64,000 nucleotides of DNA from Acidobacteriota bacterium (GTDB lineage Bacteria > Acidobacteriota > Terriglobia > Bryobacterales > Bryobacteraceae), in assembly GCA_016185425.1 (NCBI GenBank), contig JACPNQ010000016.1, forward strand, positions 25,668-89,667, read 5' to 3'. The translations under genes and the position numbers were made by a program. Under the pieces are notes generated by a model that was not told the origin of the DNA, searched no databases, and was given only the letters and a program-made list of their open reading frames with translations. Shown in pieces: positions 51,815 through 63,000 of this stretch (positions within the stretch are counted from its first letter, which is position 1; each line of letters begins with the position of its first letter).

Positions 51815-54800
51815 ATGCGGATAGTCACGCTCCTTCTCGCCCTCACCTCTCTCTCTGCCCAGGATTTCCGCTCCTCACTTGCCGGCACCGTTACCGATCC
51901 GGCCGGCGGCGCCGTCTCCGGCGCGAAGGTGCGCGCCGTCAACACCCAGACCAACGCCGCGACCGAGGCGTCCACCAATGACAGCGGCCGCTACTCTATT
52001 TCGTTCCTCATTCCCGGCCCGTACGTTCTTACCGTGGAAGCGCCGGGCTTCAAACAGTTCGTGCGCCAGAACGTGGAGCTGCAGATCAGCTCCGCTGTCG
52101 GTCTCGATGTTCGTCTCGAGTTAGGCGCAATCACCGACAGGGTGACCGTGACGGCCCAGCTCTCGCAGCTCGAGACAGAGACTGCATCGCGCGGCGGCAT
52201 CGTCGACAACGACCTGCTCGCCGGCGTGCCGAACGCGGGCCGCAATGTCTACCAGCTTGCCTTCGCAATGCCCGGCGTTCATAAGCCCTCCACCTCCCAA
52301 GGCACCGAGTTCAGCCTCGACGGATTGGCTAACTCGCGCACCGCCATCAATGGCGCCGCGAGCGGCGTTGCCGGTACTGATTCCAACACCGACATCCTCA
52401 TTGATGGCACCAGCGCGACGAAGGGCGACAGGCAGGTCATCATGATCCCGGCTCTCGAATCGGTCCAGGAGTTCCGCGTGCTCACCAACATCTTCGACGC
52501 GCAGTATGGACGCACCGGCGGCGGCATCATCACGACCACGACGAAGTCCGGCACCAACCAATTCCACGGCGCTGTGTTCGACCGCTACTTCGATCAGCGG
52601 CTCGGCGCCAACTCGTGGGCGAACAATCGCAACAACGTCGCGCGGCCCGACAACACCTATCACAACTACGGCTTCCAAACGAATGGCCCCGTGCGCATTC
52701 CCAAGATTTTCGACGGCCGCAACCGGCTGTTCTACATGATCAGCTACGATGCGAGCCCATCGAACAGCTTGTACACGACACAGTGGACGACGCCGCTGCC
52801 GGAGATGAAGACCGGCGATTTCTCGAACCTCTTATCCGCCACCGGGCAGCGTGTCGTGATCTACGATCCGATGACCACGCGTCAAACGGGCAGTCAATTT
52901 GTCCGCACTCCGTTCGCGGGCAATAGGATCCCCTCCAATCAGATCAACCCCGTTGGTGCCAGGATCGTCAACTACTACCCCGATCCAACACAAGCGGGCG
53001 ACACGCCCGCGCATATCAACAACTTCTTCCTCGCGACTCCGAACAGCGGAACGCTGTGGCAGTGGACAGGCCGCATGGATGTGCGACTCGGCAGCAAGGA
53101 CGCTGTATTCGGCCGCTACGGCGAGACCAACATGACGCGCTGCTGCGACCAGCGCTACCCTGCCAACAGCCCGGCCGAGACCAGCACTATCCTGCCCCGC
53201 GGCCGCCGCGGGCGAACGCTCACTCTGGATTGGACGCGCACGATCAACGCGACTACCACGTTCAATCTCCGCGCCGGCTTCTCCCGGCTTGAGAACCTTT
53301 CGGGCAACGATCAGACAACCAACTTCGACCCAACCACACTTGGCTTCCCGGCGTCGCTTGTCTCTCAATTCGCGCGGCCGCAGTATCCGAACATCAACAT
53401 GGGCACTTACATGTCGCAGGGCGCTGGCCCGTCGGTGCAGGGCGATGATACCTACACGCTGGCCGCTTCCGGCGGCAAGGTGATCGCCACGCACATTATG
53501 AAGTTCGGTGTGGAGCTGCGCGATTTCCGGACGACTAATCTCAACTTCGGCCCCGCCGGCGGCTCGTTCGCTTTCGGCAAGAATTGGACGCAGGCCGATC
53601 CGAACCGCGCCGATGCGTTGTCCGGCAACGAGATCGCCACCGCGCTGCTCGGCTACCCAACCTCCGGCTCGTTGACCCTTCCCATCACGCCGGCCTACCG
53701 CGCCAAATACTACTCGTTCTTCTTCCAGGACGACTGGAAGTTGACCCGAAGAGTGACACTCAACCTTGGCCTGCGCTGGGACTACGAGAGCCCCGTCGTG
53801 GAACGCTACAACCAGATGACCAGCGGCTTCGCATTCGGCCAGGCGAGCCCGATCGCATCCCAGGTCACCGGAAAGCCAGGAATTGAGAACTGCCTCGCCT
53901 GCCGCAACTTGACAGGAGGCCTGCAATTTTCAGGCACCTCCGGCGACGATCGCTACGCCTTCGCACCGGACCGCAACAACTTCCAGCCGCGCATCGGAGT
54001 GGCCTACGCGTTCGACAACAAGACGGTCATCCGCGGCGGCTTCGGTCTCTACACGCTGGGCCAATGGGCGCTTGGCGGCGCTACGGGATTTAGCCGAATG
54101 ACCCCGGTCATCACTACGGTCGACAATCTTACTCCGGCCGCTACGATGTCCAACCCGTTTCCCGGCGGCATCCTGAAGCCTGTGGGCGCTACGCAGGGTC
54201 TCTCCACCGACCTCGGTCTTGCGCTGAACTTCGGCTACCACAACCGTCCGCTGCCGATCTCGAAGCAGGTCGCCTTCGGTATACAGCGCGAGCTGCCGCT
54301 GGGTATCTTCGCTGATGTCTCCTATGTCGGCAACTTCACTACGGGCCTGCCAATCAGCGGCAACTTGAACTACATCCCGGCATCCGAGCTTGGCAAGGCC
54401 GCCAACTACTACTCGGACCGCGTGACCAATCCACTGGCCGGACTGCTGCCGAACAATACGGCGCTGAACGGCACGACCATTCCGCGTCAATCGCTGCTCG
54501 TCGATTTCCCGCAGTATTCGGGCGTAACCGCCACCAACATTCCCGCGGGCCGCAACGACTACAACTCGCTGCAGGTCTCGGTGAAGAAGCGCTGGGCGAA
54601 TGGCTTGAACCTGCAGGTCAACTTCTTCGCCGGCAAGACGCTGGAAGCACTGCTTCCGCTCAATGCGCAGGATCTGCGCGCAGCGGATATTCTGAACCCG
54701 GTGCTCGAACGGCGGCTCACCATTTTTGATGTGAGCAAGAAGCTCGCCGTGATCGGCACATATGAGTTGCCGCTCGGCAGGAACCCGCTGTTGCGGAACT

Positions 54801-55231
54801 GGCGCCTCGGTTGGAACGTGACGATGCAGGGCGGTTTCCCGATTGATTTCCCGAACGCGGCGCCGTTGGAAGCGCGAAGCGCAAAGCTTTCATCCGAGCA
54901 GCGCACGCTCGATCGCTGGTTCGACACCTCCCTCTTCCCGCGCGTCGCGGGTCCCGCGCCCTTCACGCTGCGGAACTTCCCGACGCGCTTCCCGGATGTC
55001 CGGTTCATGGGCGTGAACAATTGGGACTTCTCGTTGTCGAAGGACTTCGTGCTTTTTGAGCGGATAAAGACTCAAATGCGAGCGGACGCCATCAACGCGT
55101 TCAATCACCCCTACTTCACACAATTGAATGGAGGCGCGCCGAACGTGACCAGCGCTACTTTCGGGCAGTTAGCGCCGGCGCAGAACAACGCGCCTCGCGT
55201 CATTTATCTCGAGTTCCGGTTCACCTTCTAA
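51815..55231 (+). CDS. Oar-like TonB-dependent receptor 1
   Basis: 1138 residues with signal peptide (TLLLALTSLSAQ). Residues ~20-105 are a carboxypeptidase-regulatory domain (SSLAGTVTDPAGGAVSGAKV...GRYSISFLIPGPYVLTVEAPGFK), then a plug (DSNTDILIDGTS, GGIITTTTKSGTNQFHGAVFD) and a long outer-membrane beta-barrel ending LEFRFTF, with the terminal aromatic typical of OMPs. These receptors import large substrates or, in Myxococcus-like Oar, take part in adhesion/secretion. Convergent with receptor 2; their stop codons overlap by 2 nt. Confidence 0.9.
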   Translation: MRIVTLLLALTSLSAQDFRSSLAGTVTDPAGGAVSGAKVRAVNTQTNAATEASTNDSGRYSISFLIPGPYVLTVEAPGFKQFVRQNVELQISSAVGLDVRLELGAITDRVTVTAQLSQLETETASRGGIVDNDLLAGVPNAGRNVYQLAFAMPGVHKPSTSQGTEFSLDGLANSRTAINGAASGVAGTDSNTDILIDGTSATKGDRQVIMIPALESVQEFRVLTNIFDAQYGRTGGGIITTTTKSGTNQFHGAVFDRYFDQRLGANSWANNRNNVARPDNTYHNYGFQTNGPVRIPKIFDGRNRLFYMISYDASPSNSLYTTQWTTPLPEMKTGDFSNLLSATGQRVVIYDPMTTRQTGSQFVRTPFAGNRIPSNQINPVGARIVNYYPDPTQAGDTPAHINNFFLATPNSGTLWQWTGRMDVRLGSKDAVFGRYGETNMTRCCDQRYPANSPAETSTILPRGRRGRTLTLDWTRTINATTTFNLRAGFSRLENLSGNDQTTNFDPTTLGFPASLVSQFARPQYPNINMGTYMSQGAGPSVQGDDTYTLAASGGKVIATHIMKFGVELRDFRTTNLNFGPAGGSFAFGKNWTQADPNRADALSGNEIATALLGYPTSGSLTLPITPAYRAKYYSFFFQDDWKLTRRVTLNLGLRWDYESPVVERYNQMTSGFAFGQASPIASQVTGKPGIENCLACRNLTGGLQFSGTSGDDRYAFAPDRNNFQPRIGVAYAFDNKTVIRGGFGLYTLGQWALGGATGFSRMTPVITTVDNLTPAATMSNPFPGGILKPVGATQGLSTDLGLALNFGYHNRPLPISKQVAFGIQRELPLGIFADVSYVGNFTTGLPISGNLNYIPASELGKAANYYSDRVTNPLAGLLPNNTALNGTTIPRQSLLVDFPQYSGVTATNIPAGRNDYNSLQVSVKKRWANGLNLQVNFFAGKTLEALLPLNAQDLRAADILNPVLERRLTIFDVSKKLAVIGTYELPLGRNPLLRNWRLGWNVTMQGGFPIDFPNAAPLEARSAKLSSEQRTLDRWFDTSLFPRVAGPAPFTLRNFPTRFPDVRFMGVNNWDFSLSKDFVLFERIKTQMRADAINAFNHPYFTQLNGGAPNVTSATFGQLAPAQNNAPRVIYLEFRFTF

Positions 55232-58200
55232 AACACGTACTTCAGCGCCAACTGTATGTCGCGCGGATCGGTACGTGTGCTGCCGATTACGCCGTAGGTG
55301 CCGGTGCGGAGCGTTGTGCCCGGCTGGCCCCAGTTGGGATGGTTGGGTGCGTTGAAAACCTCGAAGCGGAACTCAACCCGATGGCGCTCGGTGATGGCGA
55401 AGGCCTTGTTGAGCGACGCGTCGATGTTGATGATGCCCGGTCCGGTGATCGTGTTCCGGTTCGAGTTGCCAAAGCGGTATTCGGCCGGCAACTGCGCCGG
55501 TAGATTCATGCCGATGCGGTCGATGAACGCAGCCGTGTTGAACCACCTGGCCGGGTCCTGATTGCCGCGGCCGAGGTTCGGGCTGATGCCGGTTGCGTCG
55601 GGATAGCAGCCGGTGCCGCCGTTCTGAACAACGCCGCCGCCACAGTACGCCGTGGCGGGGAAGCCGGCCTGGAATGTGAAGATACCGCCGATCTGCCATC
55701 CGCCCAGGAGGGCGTTCGTCAACCGGTTCCAGTCTCCGCCGATCGCCTTGCCTTTGCCGAAGGGCATCTCATACAGGAAGCTGCTGGTCCAGCGATGGCG
55801 GAAGTCGAAGGCCGACAGGCCGCGCTCGCGTCGGAGGTTGTTCTGATCCGTCGCGGTGAGAGTGTCGCCATCGGTGGTGCGAATGCCCGAGCCGTTGTCG
55901 ATCGACTTGTTCCACGCGTACGAGCTCAGCAGCGTGAAGCCGTGCGAGAAGCGATGCGTGAACTTCATCTGCAGCGCGTGATAGGTGGAGTGCGAAGGCG
56001 CATACATCACCTGCACATTGCCGAGGGCAGGGAAGGGGCGCCGCGCCTGGATGTCACCGGGGCCTGGCGTCGGATCGTTATAACTCGCAAGCCGGCGGAG
56101 ATGGCTGCCGCCGGAGCCGAGGTAGGCGATCTCGTAGCTCATGTCCTTGGTGATTTCGCGCTGGATGTTGAAGGTCCACTGCGCGACGTAGCTCGTCGGC
56201 TCATTCCAGGTGTTCGCGAGAATAAACGTCGGCGCGCCCGTGATGGAGAACGGCCGCTGGAACGAGAGATTCGGGATCAGTGTGTTGGCCGCTTCGTTGC
56301 GGCGGATGGTGAACGGCGCGTTGCGGACAACGTCGAAGACGGCATTGCCGATATCGCGCACGTAGTACATGCCGCCGGAGGCGCGAACGACAGTCTTGTC
56401 GTTGACCTGGTAGGCGAGACCGGCGCGAGGCGCGAAGTCGTTCCAATCGACGCGCGTTGCGCGGCGGCCGAAACGTCCATCGCGCACATACGGAATGGTC
56501 GACGGCAGCCTGAACGGCGGATTGCCGGCATAGGGATCGCCTGTCCCGGCGCGAACGAAGGTGAGGGGGACTGAGTGATCCCAGCGGAAGTCGATGTTGA
56601 CGATGGCGTCGTGCTTGTCGAGGAAAGGCGGTTCCACTTCCCAGCGCACGCCGAGGTTGAGTGTGAGCTTCCGCGACACCTTCCATGTGTCCTGGAGGTA
56701 AAGGCCGGAGTAGCTGTTCCGGAAGTTGGCGATAGGCGCGCCGACCTGGCCCTCCGAGTTATTCATGATACCGAGGACGCTATCGGCGATGGAGTTGCCG
56801 GTGTACTGGCCGCTGAAGCTAAACCGGCCCCGCGGCACGACGGCGCCGATCTGGTTGTAGCGCAGCCGGCGCCAGTCGCCGCCGAACTTGAGCGAGTGGC
56901 GGCCCTTCGTCCAGGAAAAGTCGTCCTTTATTTGGAACGTCGTGTTGTAGTTGACGAAGGGGCAGTCGTTGCACTCGCCGATGGCGGAGTAGCCGTTGAA
57001 CTGGAAGACCGGAATGCCCCAGAAGAGCGGGATCGACGTGTCGATGTCCGGGATGCCGAGGTCCTTCACGATGTTGACCGTGTTGGCGCGCTGCTGGATA
57101 TTCTGGCTGATCATACGGTTGACGCCGAGCCGGAACTCGTTGACTTTGGTGGCGCCAAACAGGCGCGTGTTGGCGAGCACGGCCTGCCATGGAGTGACGA
57201 GGACGTTGTTGCCGGTGTTGACGGCGAGCTGCGGCGCGTAGGTTGTGTCGTCCGCCTTCGAGTAGCGGAAGAACCAAGTAGAACTGGCGGACTCGGTATA
57301 GTCGAGGCGGCCGAAGTACTGATTGTTGTTCTGGCGGCGGCCTTCGTTGTTGATGTAGTTGTTCGCGCCGGCCTGGTTGGGCACAGGGATGAATTCGCTG
57401 AACATCCGCTTGGAGATCGGGTTGATCCGATTCTGCGGAATGATGTTGCCCGGGAAGGGCATCTGGCTGACGATCACGTTGTTCGCAACGACGCGCGTGT
57501 TCGGGTCGTTGATCGCCGTCGATAATGAGCTGAAGTCGCCGTTGCGGAACGGTACCTGTGCGACGACACCGGTCTGCGTAAGTGCCTTGCGCTCCTTGAG
57601 CGCATCCCAGGAGAACATCCAGAAGAGCTTGTTCCTGATGATCGGTCCGGAGACCGTTACGCCGTACTGGTTGCGCTTGAAGGGCGGGATGGGCTGGTTC
57701 CCGCGGTCGAAGTAGTTCTTGGCGTCGAAGTTCGAGTTGCGGAGGAACTCGAACACGGCGCCGTGTATTGAATTACTGCCGCCCTTGGTGGAGACGTTGA
57801 CCTGCGCGATGGCGCGGCCATACTCGGCGCCGAACGTACCGGCTTCGACCTTGAACTCCGCGAGCGCGTCGATGGACGGCAGGAAGAGGTAGGTATTGAA
57901 GTTCGGGTCTGTGTTCTCCATGCCGTCGAGCGAGTAGTGGTTATAGTGCACGCGCTGCCCCGAGACATTCAGGGCGAACGAGTTGCGCGCTCCGCCCATG
58001 CGCTGCTGGCCTTGCGACGAAGCCGGGCCGTTGGTGGTGGCGCCGGGGATCAGCGATGCCAACTGCAGATAGTTGCGGCCGTTGAGCGGGAGCTCGACGA
58101 TGCGCTTGTTTTCGATGACTGTACCGACTTCGGTGGTCTCGGTTTGGAGGAGCGGCGCGCCGCCCTCGACGCGGATCGACTCGGCGACGTTACCAACTTG

Positions 58201-58527
58201 TAGCGTTGCGTCGATGCGTGCGGTCTGGCCGACCTGCAGCTCGACGCGCTCGCGAATCTGCTTGGGGAATCCGGGCGCCTCGATGGTCAATGTATAAACA
58301 CCGATAGGTACAGCGTTGAAGGCGTAGACGCCTTCGGCGTTGGTAGTAAGAGTTCGGTTAAAGCCCGTGGCGCTATTGGTCAGAACGACCGACGCATTGG
58401 CGATCACGGCGCCAGAAGGATCAGAGACGGTGCCAGTGAGGCTGGCGGTCGGAGCCTGCGCAAACGCGCAAGTCAGACTGAACAGGAATAGCGCCGCGGG
58501 GCGCCACGTGGTTCTTATGGAGAACAT
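55228..58527 (-). CDS. Oar-like TonB-dependent receptor 2
   Basis: 1099 residues with signal peptide (AALFLFSLTCAFAQ). Carboxypeptidase-regulatory domain (ASLTGTVSDPSGAVIANASVVL...GVYTLTIEAPGFPKQI), plug (VELPLNGRNYLQLASLIPG, QVNVSTKGGSNSIHGAVFEFLRN) and barrel ending LALKYVF. The ELPLNGRNY motif is typical of the acidobacterial receptor expansion. It diverges from the MFS gene with only 84 bp between starts, so the two may share a control region. Confidence 0.9.
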   Translation of the reverse strand: MFSIRTTWRPAALFLFSLTCAFAQAPTASLTGTVSDPSGAVIANASVVLTNSATGFNRTLTTNAEGVYAFNAVPIGVYTLTIEAPGFPKQIRERVELQVGQTARIDATLQVGNVAESIRVEGGAPLLQTETTEVGTVIENKRIVELPLNGRNYLQLASLIPGATTNGPASSQGQQRMGGARNSFALNVSGQRVHYNHYSLDGMENTDPNFNTYLFLPSIDALAEFKVEAGTFGAEYGRAIAQVNVSTKGGSNSIHGAVFEFLRNSNFDAKNYFDRGNQPIPPFKRNQYGVTVSGPIIRNKLFWMFSWDALKERKALTQTGVVAQVPFRNGDFSSLSTAINDPNTRVVANNVIVSQMPFPGNIIPQNRINPISKRMFSEFIPVPNQAGANNYINNEGRRQNNNQYFGRLDYTESASSTWFFRYSKADDTTYAPQLAVNTGNNVLVTPWQAVLANTRLFGATKVNEFRLGVNRMISQNIQQRANTVNIVKDLGIPDIDTSIPLFWGIPVFQFNGYSAIGECNDCPFVNYNTTFQIKDDFSWTKGRHSLKFGGDWRRLRYNQIGAVVPRGRFSFSGQYTGNSIADSVLGIMNNSEGQVGAPIANFRNSYSGLYLQDTWKVSRKLTLNLGVRWEVEPPFLDKHDAIVNIDFRWDHSVPLTFVRAGTGDPYAGNPPFRLPSTIPYVRDGRFGRRATRVDWNDFAPRAGLAYQVNDKTVVRASGGMYYVRDIGNAVFDVVRNAPFTIRRNEAANTLIPNLSFQRPFSITGAPTFILANTWNEPTSYVAQWTFNIQREITKDMSYEIAYLGSGGSHLRRLASYNDPTPGPGDIQARRPFPALGNVQVMYAPSHSTYHALQMKFTHRFSHGFTLLSSYAWNKSIDNGSGIRTTDGDTLTATDQNNLRRERGLSAFDFRHRWTSSFLYEMPFGKGKAIGGDWNRLTNALLGGWQIGGIFTFQAGFPATAYCGGGVVQNGGTGCYPDATGISPNLGRGNQDPARWFNTAAFIDRIGMNLPAQLPAEYRFGNSNRNTITGPGIINIDASLNKAFAITERHRVEFRFEVFNAPNHPNWGQPGTTLRTGTYGVIGSTRTDPRDIQLALKYVF

Positions 58528-58611
58528 AAAGTAAGTTTTCGACCCCTACGGTCGTGCGTTGCAGTTCTATCAAATTGGCCGGGAGGGCGTCAATGATGGA
58601 ACATAAGAGTT

Positions 58612-59979
58612 ATGGATTCGTTGACGCCCCGGCGGATGGTTACGCTGGGGCTAATGATTGGGTCGTTCCTAGGTTCCATGGAGGCGACCGTTGTTGCAAC
58701 CGCGATGCCCACCATTGTGGGGCAGTTAGGCGGCTTGAGTATTTACGGCTGGGCGTTCTCGATCTACGTGCTGGCTTCGAGCGCCGGCATCCCGGTGACG
58801 GGGAAGTTGAGCGATATGTTCGGCCGGCGCATTGTTTATGCGTGGTCGATGGCGTTGTTTCTGATTGCGAGCCTCCTTTGTTCGCTGGCGCCGACGATGT
58901 ATTGGCTGATCGTTTTCCGCGGGCTTCAGGGCCTCGGCGCGGCGGGGTTGCTGCCGCTCGCGATCATCATGGTCGGCGATATGTTTACGTTTACCGAGCG
59001 GGCTCGCGTACAGGCCATTTTTAGCGGCGTCTGGGGCGTGTCGAGCATCGCCGGTCCGCTGTTCGGCGGATTTCTTGTCGACAAGATCGGCTGGCCGAGC
59101 GTGTTCTACGTGAACATCCCGTTCGGCTTTTTGTCCGCCTGGCTTGTCTGGCACTACTGGGTGGACCAGCACGAACTCGCGACCGGCGATCCGTACATCG
59201 ACTATCCCGGCGCGATCGCGGTGTCGGCGTCGGCGATTGTGCTGCTGATGGCGCTGATCGACATTGTGAGTTGGCACGGCGCGCTGCTGCTGGCGCTGGC
59301 GTGCGGTCTTGGCTATATCGCTTATCGTATCGAGAAGACGAGCCCGGATCCGATTATTCCGCTGGCGCTATTTCATTGGAAGCTGTTCTCGGTGGCGATC
59401 ACTCATTCGCTGGTGATCGGCTGGCTGCTGAACGGAGTGACGGCCTATGTGCCCCTCTTCGTTCAAGAGGTCCAGAAGGGTACGGCGACGGAGGCGGGCG
59501 CGGCGTTGACGCCGCTATTGTTCTCCTGGGTCGTCTCGAGCGCGGTCTGCGCGAAGGTGATGCTGAAGACCGGCTACCGGATGCCAGCGATCGCCGGCAT
59601 GGGCGGCGTGTGCGCAGGCGGCGCACTGCTCGTGCTGCTTCATGCCGGCAGCCCGCACCTGCTGGTGATGGCGAGCATGCTGGTGATGGGCTGCGGACTG
59701 GGCTTCACGGTGCCGGCGATTCTGATTGCGGTGCAATCGACGGTGGACCGGCCGAGGCTGGGCGCGGCGACGTCGATGATCCAGTTTTCGCGATCGATCG
59801 GCGGCAGCATCGGCGTTGGCGCGATGGGCGCTTTGCTCAACTGGGAAGTTGGGCGAACGGGCTTCCCGACGGCGCTGCAGCGCACCTTTTGGGTGGCGGC
59901 CGGCGTGACGGCGATCGGTATGTTTGTGACGCTGTCGGCTCCGGCGATTTCGGCGGAAGAGATGTCGCAGCGTAAGTAA
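58612..59979 (+). CDS. MFS drug:H+ antiporter-2-type transporter
   Basis: 455 residues with about 14 membrane segments. DHA2-family motifs: LGSMEATVVATAMPTIVGQL in helix 1, GKLSDMFGRRIVY between helices 2 and 3, and FRGLQGLGAAGLLPLAIIMVGD. Relatives export drugs, dyes or metabolites. Flanked by TonB receptors on both sides, so export or recycling of the imported ligand class is possible (inference). Confidence 0.88.
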   Translation: MDSLTPRRMVTLGLMIGSFLGSMEATVVATAMPTIVGQLGGLSIYGWAFSIYVLASSAGIPVTGKLSDMFGRRIVYAWSMALFLIASLLCSLAPTMYWLIVFRGLQGLGAAGLLPLAIIMVGDMFTFTERARVQAIFSGVWGVSSIAGPLFGGFLVDKIGWPSVFYVNIPFGFLSAWLVWHYWVDQHELATGDPYIDYPGAIAVSASAIVLLMALIDIVSWHGALLLALACGLGYIAYRIEKTSPDPIIPLALFHWKLFSVAITHSLVIGWLLNGVTAYVPLFVQEVQKGTATEAGAALTPLLFSWVVSSAVCAKVMLKTGYRMPAIAGMGGVCAGGALLVLLHAGSPHLLVMASMLVMGCGLGFTVPAILIAVQSTVDRPRLGAATSMIQFSRSIGGSIGVGAMGALLNWEVGRTGFPTALQRTFWVAAGVTAIGMFVTLSAPAISAEEMSQRK

Positions 59980-60025
59980 TCACCCGTTGACGCGGGACTC
60001 CGTTTTCGATAAAAGAGTCCGCACC

Positions 60026-63000
60026 ATGAAGTTGCGGGTGTACCTTTTTATTTCACTTTCGCTGTTCGGCCAGACAGACCGCGGCTTGTTGACGGGGTCT
60101 GTCGCGGATGCCGGTGGAGCACCGATGCCGGCGGCTACGATTGTCGCGACGCACTCGGACACGAGGACGACGTTTCGCGGATCGTCCGGTGAGACGGGCG
60201 AATTCAATATTCCGTCGCTGCCGGTGGGCGCGTACCGGGTGGTGATCGAACATGCCGGCTTCAAGTCGTCGGTGCACAACAACGTCCGTGTGGAAGCGGG
60301 TACGTCGGTGCGGCTGGATGTGAAGCTCGAGGTTGGCGAGGTGCGCCAGACCATCGAGGTACGCGCGAGCAGCGCGCAGTTGCAGATCGACAACGCGAAG
60401 ATTCAGAACACGATCTCCGACCGGATGATTGAGGCGCTGCCGACGGTGATGGCGGACAACATGCGCAGCCCTTTCGACCTGGCGGCCATCACGGCGCAGG
60501 TGAACGGCGGCGATCAGGATTTCCGGATCGGCGGCGGGCAGGCGGGCGCGTTTGGCGTGCAGCTTGACGGCGCGTCGGCGGGGACGAACCGCGCGGGCTC
60601 GACGCTGTGGGCCGCGGTGAACGCGCCTTCGCTCGATGCGATCACCGAGTTCGCCGTGGAGACGAACGGCTTCAAGGCGGAGTTCGGGCGGGCCGGTGGT
60701 GGCCTGGTAAGCTTCGTGTCGAAATCGGGCGGGCGGCAGTATCACGGCACTGTTTTCGACTTCGTACGGAACAACGCTTTCGACGCGCGCGGTTTCTTCA
60801 ATAAGACGACGCCGGTGTACCGGCAGCACGATTTCGGAATGACCGTGGGCGGACCCGTGCAGATTCCGAAACTCTACCGGCAGCGCGACAAGACGTTTTT
60901 CTTCTTCTCCTACGAAGGCTTTCGTAATCGAGTGGGCGGGAACACAAACGTGTCGGCGCTGCCTCCCGAGGAGTTTTTCAAGGGCGACTTTCAGAACGCC
61001 GTCAGCCGCACGCGGAACCCCGATGGCACTTATATCCGGTACAACGTGTTCGACCCGTCGACGACGCGGTATGACGCGGCGGCGCGGAACTACGTTCGCG
61101 ATCCGTTTCCGAACAACATCGTGCCGCTGGCGCGGTTCGACAGTATTTCGCGTAAGCTGCTGGACCTGGCGTCGCCGCAGATGAAGCCGAACCGTACCGA
61201 CGTCGTTCCCGGCACGCCGGAGTACTGGCTGGAGAACTACTACCAGTCCGGAACGACGATCAATCCGAACAACAAATGGAGCCTGAAGTTCGACCATGTG
61301 CTGACCGACAGGCATCGTTTGTCGGCGTACTTCGCCTACAACAAGCGGGAGGGAATACCCGGTCCAGGCGGACCGCCGGGAATTCCGGGCATCATGAATC
61401 CATACTCGCTGCTGGCGGACACTTCGCCGGTGTACCGCGGCAGTTGGGACTGGACGATCTCGCCGCGTCTGCACAACCGGTTCTACTTCGGCATCAACCA
61501 ATTCAAGGACAGCAATTTCCCGTTGACCGAGGGCGGCAAGTGGAAGGACAAGCTGTGCATTCCGAATGTGCCGGACTGCGACCGGAACCTGCCGATCGTC
61601 AACCTGGTGGACTTTCCGCTGTGGGGCGGGAACGGGTTCAACGGAAGCGAGAATCCGGTGTACTCGTTCAACGACGATTTGAGCTGGACGAAGGGCAAGC
61701 ACATTTTCAAGACGGGCTACCTGTTCGAGTACGCGCCGTATGTGGGCCTGGGCCAGCAGGCAGGCGCGGGCAACGTGAGCTTTACGACGGCGATGACGGC
61801 GCTGCCGGCGCAGGCGAATCGCAACCTTGGCGGCGGGTTGGCGTTCGCGTCCTTCGTGTTGGGCGAAGCGGGCGCAACGACGATCCATACGCCGCGACGT
61901 GTGGGCATGCTGTGGCGGTACAACGCGATGTACTTTCAGGACGACTGGCGCGTGACGCCGCGGCTGACGCTGAACCTCGGCGTGCGGTATGAGTTCAACC
62001 TGCCGGCATTGAACGATGGCGACAAGTGCGCGGACTTCGATCCGACGCTTCGCAATCCAGGAGCGAATGGCTTGCCGGGGGCGCTGGTGTTCTGCGGCGT
62101 GGGCGAGGGCCGGATCGGCCGGCGCTCGATCCCGCCGGGCTGGTATGGCGGCGTTGGACCGCGATTGGGCCTGTCGTACCGCATGGGACCGAAGATGGTG
62201 GTGCGGATGTCGGGCGGGTCGAGCTACGCGCCGGTGAAGTCGGTGGGTGGGTCGGCCCATTTTCAGGGCTTTTCGCAGATCCTGACGTTCCCGGACCAGA
62301 CGGGTGGGATTGAGCGCGTGTTCAAGCTGGATCAGGGTGTGCCGGCATGGCCGAAGCCGCCGTTCATCGACCCGACGTTCGGCAACAACGCGGACGTCGA
62401 CTGGTGGCAGGGGCGGGAGGCAAACCGGCTGCCGCAAATGTGGTCGGGCACACTGACGGTGCAGCGCGAGATTATCGGGCAGACGCTGCTCGAAGCGGGC
62501 TACAGCGCGATCGTCGGTACTCATTTGATTGCGAATCTCCTTAATTACAACCAGCCGGACTCCAACGGTCTGCCGGCGGTGGCGAGCATGTTTTCGGCGT
62601 CGGGCCGCGCGTTATTGAACACGACCTTTGGCAATGCGAACCAGTTGGTGCAGAGCGCGGGCTTCACGAAGCCGTATCCGAGCTTTCCGGATAACCTGAC
62701 GCTGGCGCGGGCGCTGCGGCCGTATCCGCAGTACAACAACATCGCCACCAGCAGCGGAGGCGACCATAGCGGCCATTCGAGTTACCACTCGCTGATTGTG
62801 AAAGTGACGCGGCGGTACGCTTCCAATCTGATGGTGGACGCTTCGTATGTGTTTTCCAAGATGTTCACCGACTCCGATTCCGTGTGGGGGAGCGGGGCGG
62901 CGATCGACCAGTTCAACCGGCGGCTTGAGAAGGCGCTGTCGAACTCGGACCGGACGCACGAGGCGAAGGTCAATTACGTTTACGATCTGCCGATCGGGCC

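Noticed and set aside
57900..58611. Overlapping + strand ORFs in the receptor 2 / MFS divergent region
   Set aside because: Short frames antisense to receptor 2 or out of frame with the MFS start; no independent support.
60053..62524. 823-residue open frame on the minus strand
   Set aside because: It lies wholly within TonB receptor 3, is dominated by Arg, Val, His and Gln in an antisense-of-GC-rich pattern, and has no signal or domain.
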